Source: Neoarius graeffei
Lineage: Eukaryota; Chordata; Actinopteri; Siluriformes; Ariidae
Assembly (NCBI RefSeq): GCF_027579695.1
Contig: NC_083577.1
Location: 54,371,283 to 54,435,282 of the forward strand
Direction: 5' to 3'
Length of the DNA stretch: 64,000 nucleotides
Shown: positions 1 to 12,083 of the stretch, one piece after another
How positions within the stretch are numbered: the stretch's first letter is position 1
Layout: each line of letters starts with the position of its first letter
The notes under the pieces: model-generated
Told to the model about the DNA's origin: nothing
The model's database searches: none
Seen by the model: the letters and a program-made list of their open reading frames with translations, nothing else
Program-made: the position numbers and the translations under genes

Positions 1-660
1 CAGCCCTGGCAGAGTACAATGCCCACCGAGAACAAGTCTGACTTACTGCCGGCAATGTAAACCAAGCTCTCACTTCATTCATACAGGGACCTAATGGCCT
101 GTATCAATGGGCTCGGTACCCCACACTTCTGGAGTACGTCCCACAAGACTCCCCAACAGACACAGTCATGTGCTTTGTGGACTTGGGAAAAGGCATATAT
201 GGACTGGTTGGGCAAAACTCCCATGAACCCTCCAGTATGCTTGAAAGGGTAAAGAGTTGGTCCAGTGTTCCACGGCCAGGATGAAAACCACATTGTTCCT
301 CCTGAATCCAAGGTTCGACTAACGGACAAATCCTCCTTTCCAGCACCCTGGCACAACCCTTCCCAGGGAGACTGAGGAGTGTGATCTCCCTAAATTTGGA
401 GCACACCCTCCAGTCCCCCTTCTTAAAGATGGGAACCACCATCCCATTCTGCCAGTCCAGAAGCAATGTTCCTAACCTCCACGCGATGTTGAAGAGGCAT
501 GATGACCAAGACAGCCCCACAACATCTAAAGCCTTCAGGAACTCAGGACGAATCTCATCCACTCCTGGATCCCTGCCACCAAGGAGTTTAACTACCTCAA
601 CGACTTCAGCTCTAGTTATGGGTGAGTCCTCCCCCAAGTCCTCCAACTCTGCCTCTCTAT
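1..660 (-). mobile_element. Non-LTR retrotransposon (LINE) reverse-transcriptase fragment, broken
   Basis: On the minus strand the reading shows DPGVDEIRPEFLKAL, VVPIFKKGD, LLSLPGK, ERRICPLVEPWIQEEQCGF, GRGTLDQLF and, in another frame, GVLWDVLQKCGVPSPLI, then LFSVGIVLCQG. This order is that of a LINE reverse transcriptase (fingers, palm). At least two frameshifts separate the pieces, and it continues beyond position 1. It lies in a stag3-like intron. Confidence 0.85.
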
Positions 661-711
661 GGACAGTCAGCATTCTATACATAGAAACAATTTCAGTTTT
701 AACAGACTTAC

Positions 712-1337
712 CTTGTCATGCAGCATCCATCCTACATATTTCAGACAGGTGTCATTAAGAAACACTGCACTGTAAAGCTTCATCCATACAGTCAGTTCCT
801 CTATACAGATCGCCCTGATCTCAGGTATCACATCTCTGCCAAAATAGGACAAGCAAAACACCTTCATTAAACATCAGGTGTATGCAAGGAAAGAGAAGAT
901 CTGAAGGCAATAATAAATAATTAGACTACCTGTATCTTTTAAGAAAAACTCCTTTAAAAATAGCATCCATGATGTCGTCTATTTCAAGCTTTCTATCCTT
1001 TAGCTGAAACAGTACAAAGGTTCAAATTTCAGAAACATTCAGTTCAAGTTCAGTCTCCCTCATTTCACAGCTTTTAAAAAATACTATTGAATAGTGTGCC
1101 ATTTACCCACCCACCCAACAAAAAGAATTAACCAGTCATGAAAACAAGGGAAAATAATAGAGCGATCAGAGGGTCATGGCCTCACCTCAGTAATCTTCTT
1201 CTGGATCTTGTCCAGCCGTGGTGAAGCGCGTTTGCTGGACATCTTGGCCAGCTCAACCTCACAGAGTTTCTGGTTGTTCTCCAAACTAACACTGAGGTTG
1301 AGTGCCACATTCACTAGAGCACTCAGCAACTTTACTG
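712..1337 (-). CDS. stag3: stag3-like exons: end of STAG domain and start of SCD
   Basis: Exon 1186-1337 encodes [19 protein letters not shown] to KKITE. Exon 930-1003 encodes [18 protein letters not shown] to RYR. Exon 712-835 encodes [19 protein letters not shown] to GWMLHDK, the beginning of the stromalin conservative domain. The donor after 712 is GTAAGT. The next exon expected (REVRLKC-like) is not in the window; a LINE fragment occupies the intron up to position 1. Confidence 0.85.
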
Positions 1338-4300
1338 CTACAGGACCACATGAGGATGGGGAGACAAAATCAGACAGCAAAAATTTAACTCATGAACATC
1401 CCGCTCCACCTCTGGCTTCTCCTTGCAGATAGATGGTGGACATGCGACAAGAGTCAGAGAGACTCAAACAGGCTCAGTCAGTGTTTCGAGGGTTACCTGC
1501 CAGTGTGCACGTGTGTCTGAAGGCACGCATATGCGATGCTGAGAGCTCAGTCAGCAGAGAGGTGAGTGTATTCAGGAGGTAGTTGTCAAAGATCACGCTA
1601 TATTGACACTGTGATATTAGCACTGAGACAAACTCACAAAAGTGAGAGCGGAACTTTTTCCAGTACAGACCAGACATAATCAGAGGATATTCGCCATTGT
1701 CCTGAAAAGGAGAAAGGAAAAGATAAGAGAGGACAAGTCAGAGCGATTAACTATTTTGCTGATAACATAGTGCTAAACAAAAGTGAATAAATGCTATAGT
1801 CTCCGAAGTAAGGTTTACACTCACAATGTCCATGGGCCATGTGACAGTCAGTATCCATGGAAATGCCAGAAACCTTTTATACTGCAAACCTGAACTCTGT
1901 AATTGGGAATCCAAAGAGCTGTAACACTAAGTGCATACATACTGTATATAATACATATATAACCCATATAATACAAGGCTTTGGAAATCGCATCGCACCT
2001 CATCCAGGTCCTCCACCATTTTGCTCATGACATCAGAATCTTCCTTGCTCTGAAACATCTCTGCAGTTACTACCCCTAGAGAAATTAGCATTCAAAACAT
2101 CAGCATAGGCACCAACTTGAGGGTACGCACAGTTTACAAATTTGTGATGTCATACAATTTCAAAACAATCATTTTCCAGCCCACGGTAGTGTAGTGGTTA
2201 GCACTGTTGCCTCACAGCAAGAAGGTCCTGGGTTCGAGCCCAGCGGCTGACGAGGGCCTTTCTGTGTGAAGTTTGCATGTTCTCCCCGTGTCCGCGTGGG
2301 TTTCCTCCGGGTGCTCCGGTTTCCCCCACAGTCCAAAGACATGCAGGTTAGGCTAATTGGTGGCTCTAAATTGACCGTAGGTGTGAATGTGAGTGTAAAT
2401 GGTTGCCTGTGTCTATGTGTCAGCCCTGTGATGACCTGGCGACTTGTCCAGGGTGTACCTCGCCTCTTGCCCGTAGTCAGCTGGGATAGGCTCCAGCTCG
2501 CCTGCGACCCTGTAGAACAGGATAAGCGGCTAGAGATAATGGATGGATAGATGGCATTTTCCAACCCAGGTATTATAATACTGGTAGAGGCTTTCCCCTC
2601 TACTTTGACAGAGCAAATGTATCTCTCCTCACGGCACTACTCATCAGAGGGTTTCCCTAGCAGAGTCTGGCTAGTGCGATATTGTATGTGTGGCTACTGA
2701 CAATACTGTGCAAAAGTCTTCGGCACGTGTAAAAATAAATAAATAAATAAATAAAATGCTGTAAACCAAAAATGTCTTTAAAAATAATGAAATGAAATAT
2801 TACAACATTTAAAAAATTACTATACACAGCAGTAAGCCATAATAAATAAAACAAAGTCAGTATTTGGGATGAGACGACCCTTTGCTCTAAAAAATTAATT
2901 AATTAATTAATTAATTAGTACAATTCGTGCAGTTTTATAAGGAAATGAGCTGTAGGTTTTACTGAGCGTCTTGCAGAAGCAGCCACAGTTCTTCTGAACA
3001 CTTTGAGTGTCACACTTGCTTCTTAATTTTGCACCAAAACCCAAGAGCCTTCATTATGTTTTTTTTGTTTAAATCTGAAAAGTGGTCTTATGTAGTAGTC
3101 TTATGTAATATGCTGTTAAGATACAATTTTTTCCCCTGCAACATTTAATTTTGTCCTGCAAATCTAATGCTTGGAACTCTAAAATGTTTTTGTACTGACT
3201 CAATGTAGAAGTCATAAAACAGAAATCTAAAACAAAGTTTGTATGAAAAAATACAGGGTGCCTAAGACTTTTGTACAGTACTGTATTTAGCTACAGAACG
3301 GATGCAAAAATACACGTTACAAAAAAAAAAAATCTCACTTGTCTTCTGGTTTAAAAAGATGATTCTGGTGGGCAGTGGCGTGCACAGATAAACACGAGGT
3401 GGTGCTCAAGCACCTGCCCCTCTGCCCAAAAAAGTGCCCTTTTGAATTTTTTTTTTTTTTTACAGTTTACTGAGGCCAATGTCGACATGATCTTTTAGAA
3501 AAGCCGCGGCATTAAAAGCGTGTGTGAAAACAATGTCCCGATATGTGCCCCCTCCGCACACACACCGGACCTCTGTCTCTCTTGCTCTGTCACGTGAACA
3601 AGCGTGCAGTGCATTCAATGTGAGGTTGCAGCAGCATAGCGTCCTGGAAGCCACGGCCTTGTCGTAGCGCAGACAACACATCGGGCAGTCAGTCAGCTCT
3701 TCCCCTGCCCCACCAGCCAGGTAACACATGAATCGAGTGAAAATGTATTGTTTGCCCTCTAAGCCCAAGCTGTAATTATTTTGTCGTGAAGTAGCCCGTC
3801 GCATACAGAAACAACTGCACATAAGTATTGTATTTTTTGCTAGACCATTTTCAGATTTAGGAAAACAAAAATTTATTTTTCTATTTTGTTCAACTAGAGA
3901 TTCCTCGCAAAGTCAAAAAGCCTTGATGTAATAAATTAACATTAAGTGGTTGTTTTACACCTTTAAAAACTAAAACGGGTCAGTGGCGACCCGAACACAA
4001 GAGGAGGGTTAAATCTCAGACTTTTATAATAAGGTGTTCCACATGCGCAAAAAAGTGCTCTTTTTTCCCCCCCAGAGCACTTGCCCCCCAAAATGTCTGT
4101 GCACACCACTGCTGGTGGGAAATGACTGTGTAGCTGACTGTGTCGCTATCTGGTCACTCAAATTCATCTTCTGTGTCTGTTTGCGTGCCAAATAACATAT
4201 GGCAAAATTACACCTATATCCTATAATATATAGGGCATACTAGTTTACCATACTATTTAGTATGCTAATATGGGATTTGGGACACAGCCAAGCTTGCGTC

Positions 4301-7300
4301 AAAAACGAATGCCATCGGAGCACAAAAGGCCAAAATCTTGCAGAGATACTACGGCAATTGAAATCACCAAAATAATTATTTACGTCATCCTTACCCAAGT
4401 GTTTTGTGTACACAGTATGTTTAAGCTTATCAGAGCCGACACCTCTGACCATCAGACAATGTGGAGAACAGTTAGGAACCCGATGACTGAAGACTGGAAA
4501 TGTCAGGAATGTTCATGTAAACTCTCTAGGAATGTCTTACCTTTGCACCCTGAACACTGAATGAAGAAGCTGATAAGGTCCAGCAGGGCTGGTTCTCTGT
4601 CCATAACATAAGCCTCAATCCAGTCATCAACCACGGCCTTTGCATGAGATTCAAACATAAGTACTACAATCAAAATATGCCTCCAGACAACGTCAACCAA
4701 AAATAGTCAATAACAAATAAATAAATAAATAAATAAATAAATAAATGGGCAACCTAAATTTGAACTGGTATAGCCAATTGTCAAGCATTTATGCCTGAAT
4801 AAAGGTCATCAGTATGTACCTGCATGGCGCTCCTGCCCATAGTGACCACCTCAAACAAGGTGAAGGCTTCCATGTCTCCATGTTTGAGTTGCTCATTCTC
4901 TGCTCTGCCCAAGGTACCATGGTTGGTCTTCGAGAGCTTCTGCTTAGCATTCTCTGAGCCATCTCGGGCTTTCCTCTTCCCTCTCTACACAAAAAAGCCC
5001 ATATTACAAATGCTACACAGTCACACATCTTTTTGCCGAGACCTTTAAAATATTAATGTGTTTGGGTAGAAAACAACTGTGAAATACTGTACAGTTTATT
5101 TAAAGGTGCTATATATAAGAATTTTAGTTTAAAACATTAAAAAATGAACTAAAATTATCAGCTGGATCTGAAGAACTAAACAGTTTTGATGTTATATCAA
5201 AGATGTCAGGGCGGCACGGTGGTGTAGTGGTTAGCACTGTCGCCTCACAGCAAGAAGGTCCAGGTTCGAGCCCCGTGGCCGGCGAGGGCCTTTCTGTGTG
5301 GAGTTTGCATGTTCTCCCTGTGTCCACATGGGTTTCCTCCGGGTGCTCCGGTTTCCCCCGCAGTCCAAAGACATGCAGGTTAGGTTAACTGGTGACTCTA
5401 AATTGACCGTAGGTGTGAATGTGAGTGTGAATGGTTGTCTGTGTCTATGTGTCAGCCCTGTGCTGACCTGGCGACTTGTCCAGGGTGTACCCCGCCTTTC
5501 GCCCGTAGTCAGCTGGGATAGGCTCCAGCTTGCCTGCGACCCTGTAGAACAGGATAAAGCGGCTAGAGATAATGAGATGAGATGAGATCAAAGATGTCTA
5601 TGTATTGTGTTGCAGGGATATCTACTGAAGTTAGCATGCTAACCAGCTAACTCCGAGACAGGACAGGCCATCCTGTCTCACAGTCCCACTTTGTACCCCA
5701 AGAGGTGAGAGTGAGTCACTGTAGCATCCAGTCTACGTTCAGTTCAAAATTAGAGGAGAAGAAATAGCACTGCCCCGAGGGCGTATTCTAATCTCATCAA
5801 TCATGTTGAAAGTATTGCCCCCCCCCCCAGTTATACGTCAACCAATGTTGCATGTTGGGATGGGGCACCATCTTGTGATACTTTGGGAAGAGCATGCTCT
5901 GTTACAGCAGCACGGTGGTGTAGTGGTTAGCGCTGTCGCCTCACAGCAAAAAAGTCCTGGGTTCGAGCCCAGTGGCCAATAAGGGCCTTTCTGTGTGAAG
6001 TTTCCATATTCTCCCCATGTCAGCATGGGTTTGCTCCGGTTTCCCCCACAGTCAAAAGACATGCAGGTTAGGCTAATTTGTGGCTCTAAATTGACCGTAG
6101 ATGTGAGTGTGAATGGTTGTTTGTGTCTATGTGTCAGCCCTGTGATGACCTGGTGGCTTGTCCAGGGTGTACCCCGCCTTTCGCCCGTAGTCAGCTGGGA
6201 TAGGCTCCAGCTTGCCTGCAACCCTGCATAGGATAAGCGGCTACAGATGATGGATAGATGCTCTTTTGCCTGTGCCTGCTACAGTTGTTACCCATTTACC
6301 TTTTGTTTGGTTAAATAGTTCAAATCTGATGGAGAAGGGAAAAGCGACAGGAACGGGACCCCTACTGGGAGAAATTGAATAACAATGCCAAGCAACAGTA
6401 AACTTGGCCAAACTAAGCATCATGAACAAAACAGATTTATATGTCATGGAAGCCAAAGACTGGATTAGAGACCTCAACAACTACCTCCACTCACTTATCT
6501 CGACATTGTAAACCATCACATTTTGGACTGAGTGCAACACTGCATTACTTTAAATGTTACAAATGCTTTGAAGCTCATGAACAGTTTTGCAATGGCAGGG
6601 TGCAAGATCTGCTAATTCACAAATCCGCAACTGCGAGAGCACAGTCATACTCACAAAGGTTAAGTGGCACTTCTATTTTTGGCTCAATTATTAAACCAAA
6701 CAAATTGTGTGTGTGATATGAGTGTTTAGTCTACGTCTAGTTCATATCTAGAGTGTTTATACTGTTTATATTGTCTGAGTGTTTAGTCTGTGTGTAGTTC
6801 TTATCTAGTGTTCATTCATTCATTCATTCATTCATTATCTCTAGCCGCTTTATCCTTCTACAGGGTCGCAGGCAAGCTGGAGCCTATCCCAGCTGACTAC
6901 GGGCGAAAGGCGGGGTACACCCTGGACAAGTCGCCAGGTCATCACAGGGCTGACACATAGACACAGACAACCATTCACACTCACATTCACACCTACGGTC
7001 AATTTAGAGTCACCAGTTAGCCTAACCTGCATGCCTTTGGACTGTGGGGGAAACCGGAGCACCCGGAGGAAACCCACGCGGACACGGGGAGAACATGCAA
7101 ACTCCACACAGAAAGGCCCTCGCCGGCCATGGGGCTCGAACCCAGGACCTTCTTGCTGTGAGGCGACAGCGCTAACCACTACACCACCGTGCCGCCCATG
7201 TTTGGGGTTTTTTTTTTTCAATTATTTTATTTTTATTTATTGCATTGCCTGTTTGCACTGTGGGTCAGAGAGGACTGATACTTCATCTGTGCTGTATGTC

Positions 7301-10300
7301 GAGCATGTATAGCATATTTGACAATAAAGTTGACTTGACTACAAAACTTTCAAAGACATTCAGCAATATGATTATTTTATTGAGTTATAGTCAGTGGGGT
7401 TGATCAGTCGCATTATTGATTTAAAAAGATGACATATCTGCCATGTTGTGAACCGTAGCGGTCTTGTGTACTACTGATGGATGTGCGAGTTGCTGTGGCT
7501 GTTTTCTTGCTAAAACCTCAGCTATGCAAGCTATAAGGTAAACTATAAGCTGACACTATGTATGAAGATTATAAGATAGCAGTGTTATCTTGGTGCTCTC
7601 AGAGTTTCAGCAGTTTAGTCGAATTGTGCTTATTCTTGCCCTGCTGTTAGTTAACCTGGTAGTTACCTTTTTTATAATTGAGGACTGGAAAGTTATAACA
7701 CTGTATGAACTCAGTAGTGGATCGACTAAAAAAAGCTTTACGCTATATTCACTGAGTGATAATTCTATAAGAATGGTGATGGAGTGATGCATTTGGGGGA
7801 AGGAGGATGGAAAGGCAGAGGGACAGTGCATTTCTTTGTTTCTTAAGATGGGGGTGGACACTCCAACTTTCTAGTGACCTCCATTTGCTCGGAGGGGGAG
7901 TATGAATTCGTCAGGTGGCCAATTCTTACATATAGTACCTTTTACTGGACTGTATATATAGTGTTCCTATGAACTGGGTGCGTGCAGAATTGGGTGACGG
8001 ATTAGAAATACAGTATCAAGTCTTACCACATTCTTCTTTCTGTTTTCATTTCTTACACCAGAGGCATGATTCACAGATGTGCAGGAAGAGACTTCAACAC
8101 TAGTGTTCTCTCTTTAAAAATATATTCATCATACGGTTAATCACTCACAAAATACACCATAGCTAGTAGTTAACTACAATGTATTTATTATGTACAGTTG
8201 AGTGAAATGTTTGCGTACCCTTATGATAAAATGGAGAAGGCAAAGATTTTTTTAACCAACAAGGCATTTAGTGTGCTGGCCTTCAAACATGCATTACTGT
8301 GAAGAAAAATCAGTTCAAAAGTTTGCATCTCCCTTTTTGAATGTAATGTAAATTATTGCTGTTACATCTGTCATAACATGCCAGATGTGAATTAAGGGTT
8401 AGAGACAGATGAGGGCAAAAAAGAAAACTTTTTTTTTTCCCAAAAAATACTTTTCTGTAGATTTTGGTTTATGTTTTAGATTGCTGTCTTCCTATAACCA
8501 CATTTCTTGTTTTAATTTTATTATAAATTAATGATAAATTATAATTATGGGTCTGTCTCAGAAACTGGGTACTGTGGGGGTATCCCACTAAATATACTCA
8601 CAATCAATAAACTATACGGTTTTGAATGGTGATGTTGGTATTAATTTGAAATAAAATGATGAAAGAAATAATACAGATAAAACTAAATCTTTGATGTGAA
8701 TACTCTATTCAGAATTTGGCAAAAATTCTGCAAATTTGTGGAAAAATGGCGGCTTAATCTGGGACATGATAAACGGTTGACTACATCGCATTCCCTTAAA
8801 AAGGTTGTAGTCCACTGAAAAGTCTACAGTTATCACTAATTGTATTTTAAGTTGTACCTTTATACACCTAAGGATTGGTGCGCTCACAGAATAATCATAA
8901 CCGTAATAAAACATCATGCAAAATATTTGATCACCGTTGTAACTCCATTTTCCGCAGACCCAAAACCAATACGATAGTGTGTTTTGATCTAAATGGAAAG
9001 CCTCAGGGTCAAGGTCACTACCTCACCAAAAGTAGTAACTTCAAATCACTACGCCATATAAAAATTTAGTTATAAATCTGCGATTTTGTTTTTTTAAAAC
9101 GAAAGCTGAAAGTTAGGTATAGAATATGTTTCTTACAGAATATGTTACGATGGTAGCTGGTCCTGTATGAATTTCTGAGCTATAAAATGAGTCGTGGTCT
9201 ATTTTTTACCATAGCTTGTCATTTGTGTGCAGGAAAGGACACACATTAACAATTTGCATCTACAGAATGGAATTTTCCACTGCAACAGTTAGAAGTTGAT
9301 CGTGCTTCCATTTGAGTTCTTTCTGTTACGCGAGTGATCTGTTCGGACATTATCACTGAAAAGGTGAGTTTTCTTTTTCATCTTACTTTCATATTTCGTA
9401 GTGTTTACGTATTTTTGGGCAATATTTTGCAACCATGGTCAATTTAGATCGAACTTTTGATAGAATCTACGGCCAGTCATTTTGCCCCCACCCCGTCCGG
9501 GGCGGTAGTGATGTCCCGTTTCTCACGTGCCGCAGCAGAGACCCGCACGACCATCAGCCGGTACAGTCGCCGTTCTTTTACCACGGCCGTTATTCTCATC
9601 TTTCCGGTGTGTTCTTGATTTTTCCATTGTGTCCTATTTCACCATATCAAATACCCAAAATGTATCATATTATTCATACTTAAGTGAATAATCAATTCAG
9701 TCATCATAACTTGGCATTTTTAACCCAAGCAATCCAAAAGAGGAAATTTATTAAAATTTTTCACTCATCTGTGAAGGAGGGGCTTTAATTCTTCATGATG
9801 TAGTTATTTTATGCAACCCCGATTCCAAAAAAAGTTGGGACAAAGTACAAATTGTAAATAAAAACGGAATGCAATAATTTACAAATCTCAAAAACTGATA
9901 TTGTATTCACAATAGAACATAGACAACATATCAAATGTCGAAAGTGAGACATTTTGAAATTTCATGCCAAATATTGGCTCATTTGAAATTTCATGACAGC
10001 AACACATCTCAAAAAAATTGGGACAGGGGCAATAAGAGGCTGGAAAAGTTAAAGGTACAAAAAAGGAACAGCTGGAGAACCAAATTCCAACTCATTAGGT
10101 CAATTGGCAATAGGTCATTAACATGACTGGGTATAAAAAGAGCATCTTGGAGTGGCAGCGGCTCTCAGAAGTAAAGATGGGAAGAGGATCACCAATCCCC
10201 CTAATTCTGCGCCGACAAATAGTGGAGCAATATCAGAAAGGAGTTCGACAGTGTAAAATTGCAAAGAGTTTGAACATATCATCATCTACAGTGCATAATA

Positions 10301-11880
10301 TCATCAAAAGATTCAGAGAATCTGGAAGAATCTCTGCGTAAGGGTCAAGGCCGGAAAACCATACTGGGTGCCCGTGATCTTCGGGCCCTTAGACGGCACT
10401 GCATCACATACAGGCATGCTTCTGTATTGGAAATCACAAAAAGGGCTCAGGAATATTTCCAGAGAACATTATCTGTGAACACAATTCACCGTGCCATCCA
10501 CCGTTGCCAGCTAAAACTCTATAGTTCAAAGAAGAAGCCGTATCTAAACACGATCCAGAAGCGCAGACGTCTTCTCTGGGCCAAGGCTCATTTAAAATGG
10601 ACTGTGGCAAAGTGGAAAACTGTTCTGTGGTCAGACGAATCAAAATTTGAAGGTCTTTATGGAAATCAGGGATGCCGTGTCATTTGGACTAAAGAGGAGA
10701 AGGATGACCCGAGTTGTTATCAGCGCTCAGTTCAGAAACCTGCATCTCTGATGGTATGGGGTTGCATTAGTGCGTGTGGCATGGGCAGCTTACACATCTG
10801 GAAAGACACCATCAATGCTGAAAGGTATATCCAGGTTCTAGAGCAGCATATGCTCCCATCCAGACGACGTCTCTTTCAGGGAAGACCTTGCATTTTCCAA
10901 CATGACAATGCCAAACCACATACTGCATCAATTACAGCATCATGGCTGCGTAGAAGAAGGGTCCGGGTACTGAACTGGCCAGCCTGCAGTCCAGATCTTT
11001 CACCCATAGAAAACATTTGGCGCATCATAAAACGGAAGATACGACAAAAAAAGACCTAAGACAGTTGAGCAACTAGAATCCTACATTAGACAAGAATGGG
11101 TTAACATTCCTATCCCTAAACTTGAGCAACTTGTCTCCTCAGTCCCCAGACGTTTACAGACTGTTGTAAAGAGAAAAGGGGATGTCTCACAGTGGTAAAC
11201 ATGGCCTTGTCCCAACTTTGAGATGTGTTGTTGTCATGAAATTTAAAAATCACCTAATTTTTCTCTTTAAATGAAACATTTTCTCAGTTTAAACATTTGA
11301 TATGTCATCTATGTTCTATTCTGAATAAAATATGGAATTTTGAAACTTCCACATCATTGCATTCCGTTTTTATTTACAATTTGTACTTTGTCCCAACTTT
11401 TTTGGAATCGGGGTTGTATGTAAATCAATTTTACAAAAGCATTTGAATTGTAATCAAAAAAATTTCCACAATGGAGGCCAGATAAAGCAAGATACTATCT
11501 TTATTCTTATTAAACATGACAAAAGAAACATTGAGTGTTGGGTACATGCAAAAAAAATAGTAAAATTAGAAAATTTATTTTTTGACCATAATGTCCCAAA
11601 TGAGAGACCAGTTTCTAAGATGGACCCATATACATTGTAAAATATAATTGTAAAGTGCTATTAAGTACATTAATGTATGTTTTCACTTCCCCCCCCCAAC
11701 AGCCCAAAAAGGATGCAAATTTTTGCACTCAACTATAAAATAAAAATTAATTGTTAAAAAATAAATAAATTCTAATACAAGTGTTTATGTCTTACTTTTG
11801 CACTGTTCTTGAGAGTAATGTCGGTTCTGCTATCATCTCTTCTCAGATCATTTTGTGGCACTGGCTTCCTGTTTACACAT
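712..11880 (-). CDS. stag3: Cohesin subunit SA/STAG, STAG3-like, 5' part of gene
   Basis: STAG proteins bind the kleisin (RAD21, or REC8/RAD21L in meiosis) and hold the cohesin ring on chromatin. Nine coding exons fit: 11796-11880, 8027-8107, 4820-4984, 4541-4637, 1999-2075, 1497-1701, 1186-1337, 930-1003, 712-835; all junctions are GT/AG and in phase. They encode the variable basic N-terminus, the STAG domain ([70 protein letters not shown]) and the start of the stromalin conservative domain ([20 protein letters not shown]). STAG1 and STAG2 are almost invariant in vertebrates. This protein is clearly more divergent and shares VVTAEMF, YPLI and RDVIPEIRA with STAG3-type sequences, so STAG3 is favoured. 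The 3' part lies beyond position 1. The first exon with the ATG is not settled. Confidence 0.82.
1497..2075 (-). CDS. stag3: stag3-like exons: STAG domain core
   Basis: Exon 1999-2075 (77 bp) encodes [19 protein letters not shown] to VEDLDE. Exon 1497-1701 (205 bp) encodes [20 protein letters not shown] through [15 protein letters not shown]. The WKKF..FCEF and RAFRHT signatures are diagnostic for the STAG family. Phases are 1, 0 and 1. Confidence 0.88.
2179..2554 (+). mobile_element. DANA/HE1-type tRNA-derived SINE, copy 1
   Basis: A tRNA-like head with A box (TAGTGTAGTGG) and B box (GGTTCGAGCCC) is followed by the conserved SINE body. The 3' end is a degenerate ATGG repeat. A 9-bp target duplication CATTTTCCA flanks it (2170-2178 and 2555-2563). 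It lies in the stag3-like intron between exons 1999-2075 and 4541-4637. Confidence 0.93.
2730..2930. repeat. (AAAT)n and (AATT)n microsatellites
   Basis: AAAT repeats at 2732-2755 and AATT repeats at 2892-2918 in a stag3-like intron. The sequence 2560-3370 otherwise shows no gene; TTCGGCACGTGTAAA near 2718 and AAGACTTTTGTACAGTACTG near 3267 suggest the ends of an old Tc1-type repeat. Confidence 0.7.
3373..4111. mobile_element. hAT-like non-autonomous element, TSD CTGGTGGG
   Basis: The terminal inverted repeats are CAGTGGCGTGCACAGA on the left and TCTGTGCACACCACTG on the right. The 8-bp duplication CTGGTGGG is perfect (3365-3372 and 4112-4119), the hAT signature. No transposase is recognisable inside 739 bp. 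A second internal pair of inverted matches (GTGCTC..GCCC near both ends) extends the TIR imperfectly. Confidence 0.88.
4541..4984 (-). CDS. stag3: stag3-like exons: N-terminal basic region and start of STAG domain
   Basis: Exon 4820-4984 (165 bp) encodes a Lys/Arg-rich stretch ([17 protein letters not shown]) and then [17 protein letters not shown]. Exon 4541-4637 (97 bp) encodes [20 protein letters not shown] to FFIQCSGCK. The order matches the family: basic tail, [18 protein letters not shown], then CSGC.G. Confidence 0.87.
5208..5586 (+). mobile_element. DANA/HE1-type SINE, copy 2
   Basis: A full-length copy with both Pol III boxes and a GAGAT-repeat tail. A perfect 12-bp duplication ATCAAAGATGTC flanks it (5196-5207, 5587-5598). 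It lies upstream of the stag3-like exon at 4820-4984. Confidence 0.95.
5905..6257 (+). mobile_element. DANA/HE1-type SINE, copy 3
   Basis: A more diverged copy with short deletions in the body. The flanks share ATGCTCT (5894-5900, 6258-6264), an imperfect target duplication. Confidence 0.88.
6814..7196 (-). mobile_element. DANA/HE1-type SINE, copy 4
   Basis: A full-length copy reading on the minus strand, head at 7196 and a CATT-repeat tail at 6818-6837. Target duplication not identified. Confidence 0.92.
7200..8020. other. intron sequence, no feature recognised
   Basis: AT-rich non-coding DNA within the stag3-like gene between a SINE and exon 8027-8107. TATTTGACAATAAAGTTGACTTGACT near 7315 resembles a retroposon 3' end. 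Open frames here are short and not family-like. Confidence 0.5.
8027..8107 (-). CDS. stag3: stag3-like upstream coding exon (variable N-terminus)
   Basis: This 81-bp exon is open and in phase 0 with the next exon, encoding [18 protein letters not shown] to NRKKNV. It is polar and poorly conserved, as STAG N-termini are. The donor GTAAGA is strong. The acceptor falls in a run of AG dinucleotides with a weak pyrimidine tract; the start at 8107 was chosen to keep phase with exon 11796-11880. Confidence 0.6.
9814..11416 (+). mobile_element. Tc1-like DNA transposon with frameshifted transposase
   Basis: Inverted termini CAACCCCGATTCC...AAAGTTGGGACAAAGTAC occur at both ends (about 35 bp). The transposase is encoded on the plus strand: helix-turn-helix part 10123-10341 ([19 protein letters not shown]), then after a frameshift the catalytic part 10427-11059. 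Catalytic motifs are [15 protein letters not shown] and [11 protein letters not shown] (DDE/D triad). An extra base in a run of A near 11050 shifts the frame again before the normal end at about 11200 (KGDVSQW). Inactive by these breaks. Confidence 0.95.
10123..11200 (+). pseudogene. Tc1 transposase, two frameshifts
   Basis: The paired-like DNA-binding domain is read in one frame (10123-10341) and the DDE catalytic domain in another (10350-11059); the last roughly 45 residues are in a third frame. The three acidic catalytic positions (D in WSDE, D in HDNAKPH, E in PIENIW) are all still present. Family members are about 340 residues long. Confidence 0.9.
11796..11880 (-). CDS. stag3: stag3-like most upstream coding exon found
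   Basis: The frame that joins the 8027-8107 exon reads [19 protein letters not shown] to LKNSAK. The donor GTAAGA is at 11795-11790. The strong-looking acceptor CTACAG 16 bp upstream would bring an in-frame TAG, so the AAAAG acceptor at 11881 is used. No ATG is present, so either a further coding exon lies upstream or this exon is partly untranslated. Confidence 0.5.
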
Positions 11881-12083
11881 CTTTTGATCTACTGTAGAAC
11901 AATACAAGAGCTACAAAGTATTTATATCAAATAACATGATTTCCGTTTCAGTGTTAATACGTGTGGTGTCTACATGCTAATAAAAATTTGTATAAATATG
12001 CAGGTGATTATAGAAAATTGTGAGCTAATTACTGAGAAATAGTCCAAATTTCTCAACCAAATCACCTTGAGCGACTTGGCAAA

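Larger units (their letters stand above)
8192..11744. mobile_element. candidate mariner/Tc1-like element with TA-flanked TIRs, containing the 9814 Tc1
   Basis: The left end reads TACAGTTGAGTGAAATGTTT; the right end, inverted, reads TAGTTGAGTGCAAAAATTTG. These match as terminal repeats of about 20-25 bp next to TA. No transposase remains; short open stretches inside (e.g. 11443-11640) are not recognised. The interval fills most of the stag3-like intron 8108-11795. It could instead be two solo repeats of one family. Confidence 0.5.

Noticed and set aside
9435..9683. 82-codon plus-strand frame in a stag3-like intron
   Set aside because: No recognisable motif, no splice context, and it lies inside a repeat-bounded interval.
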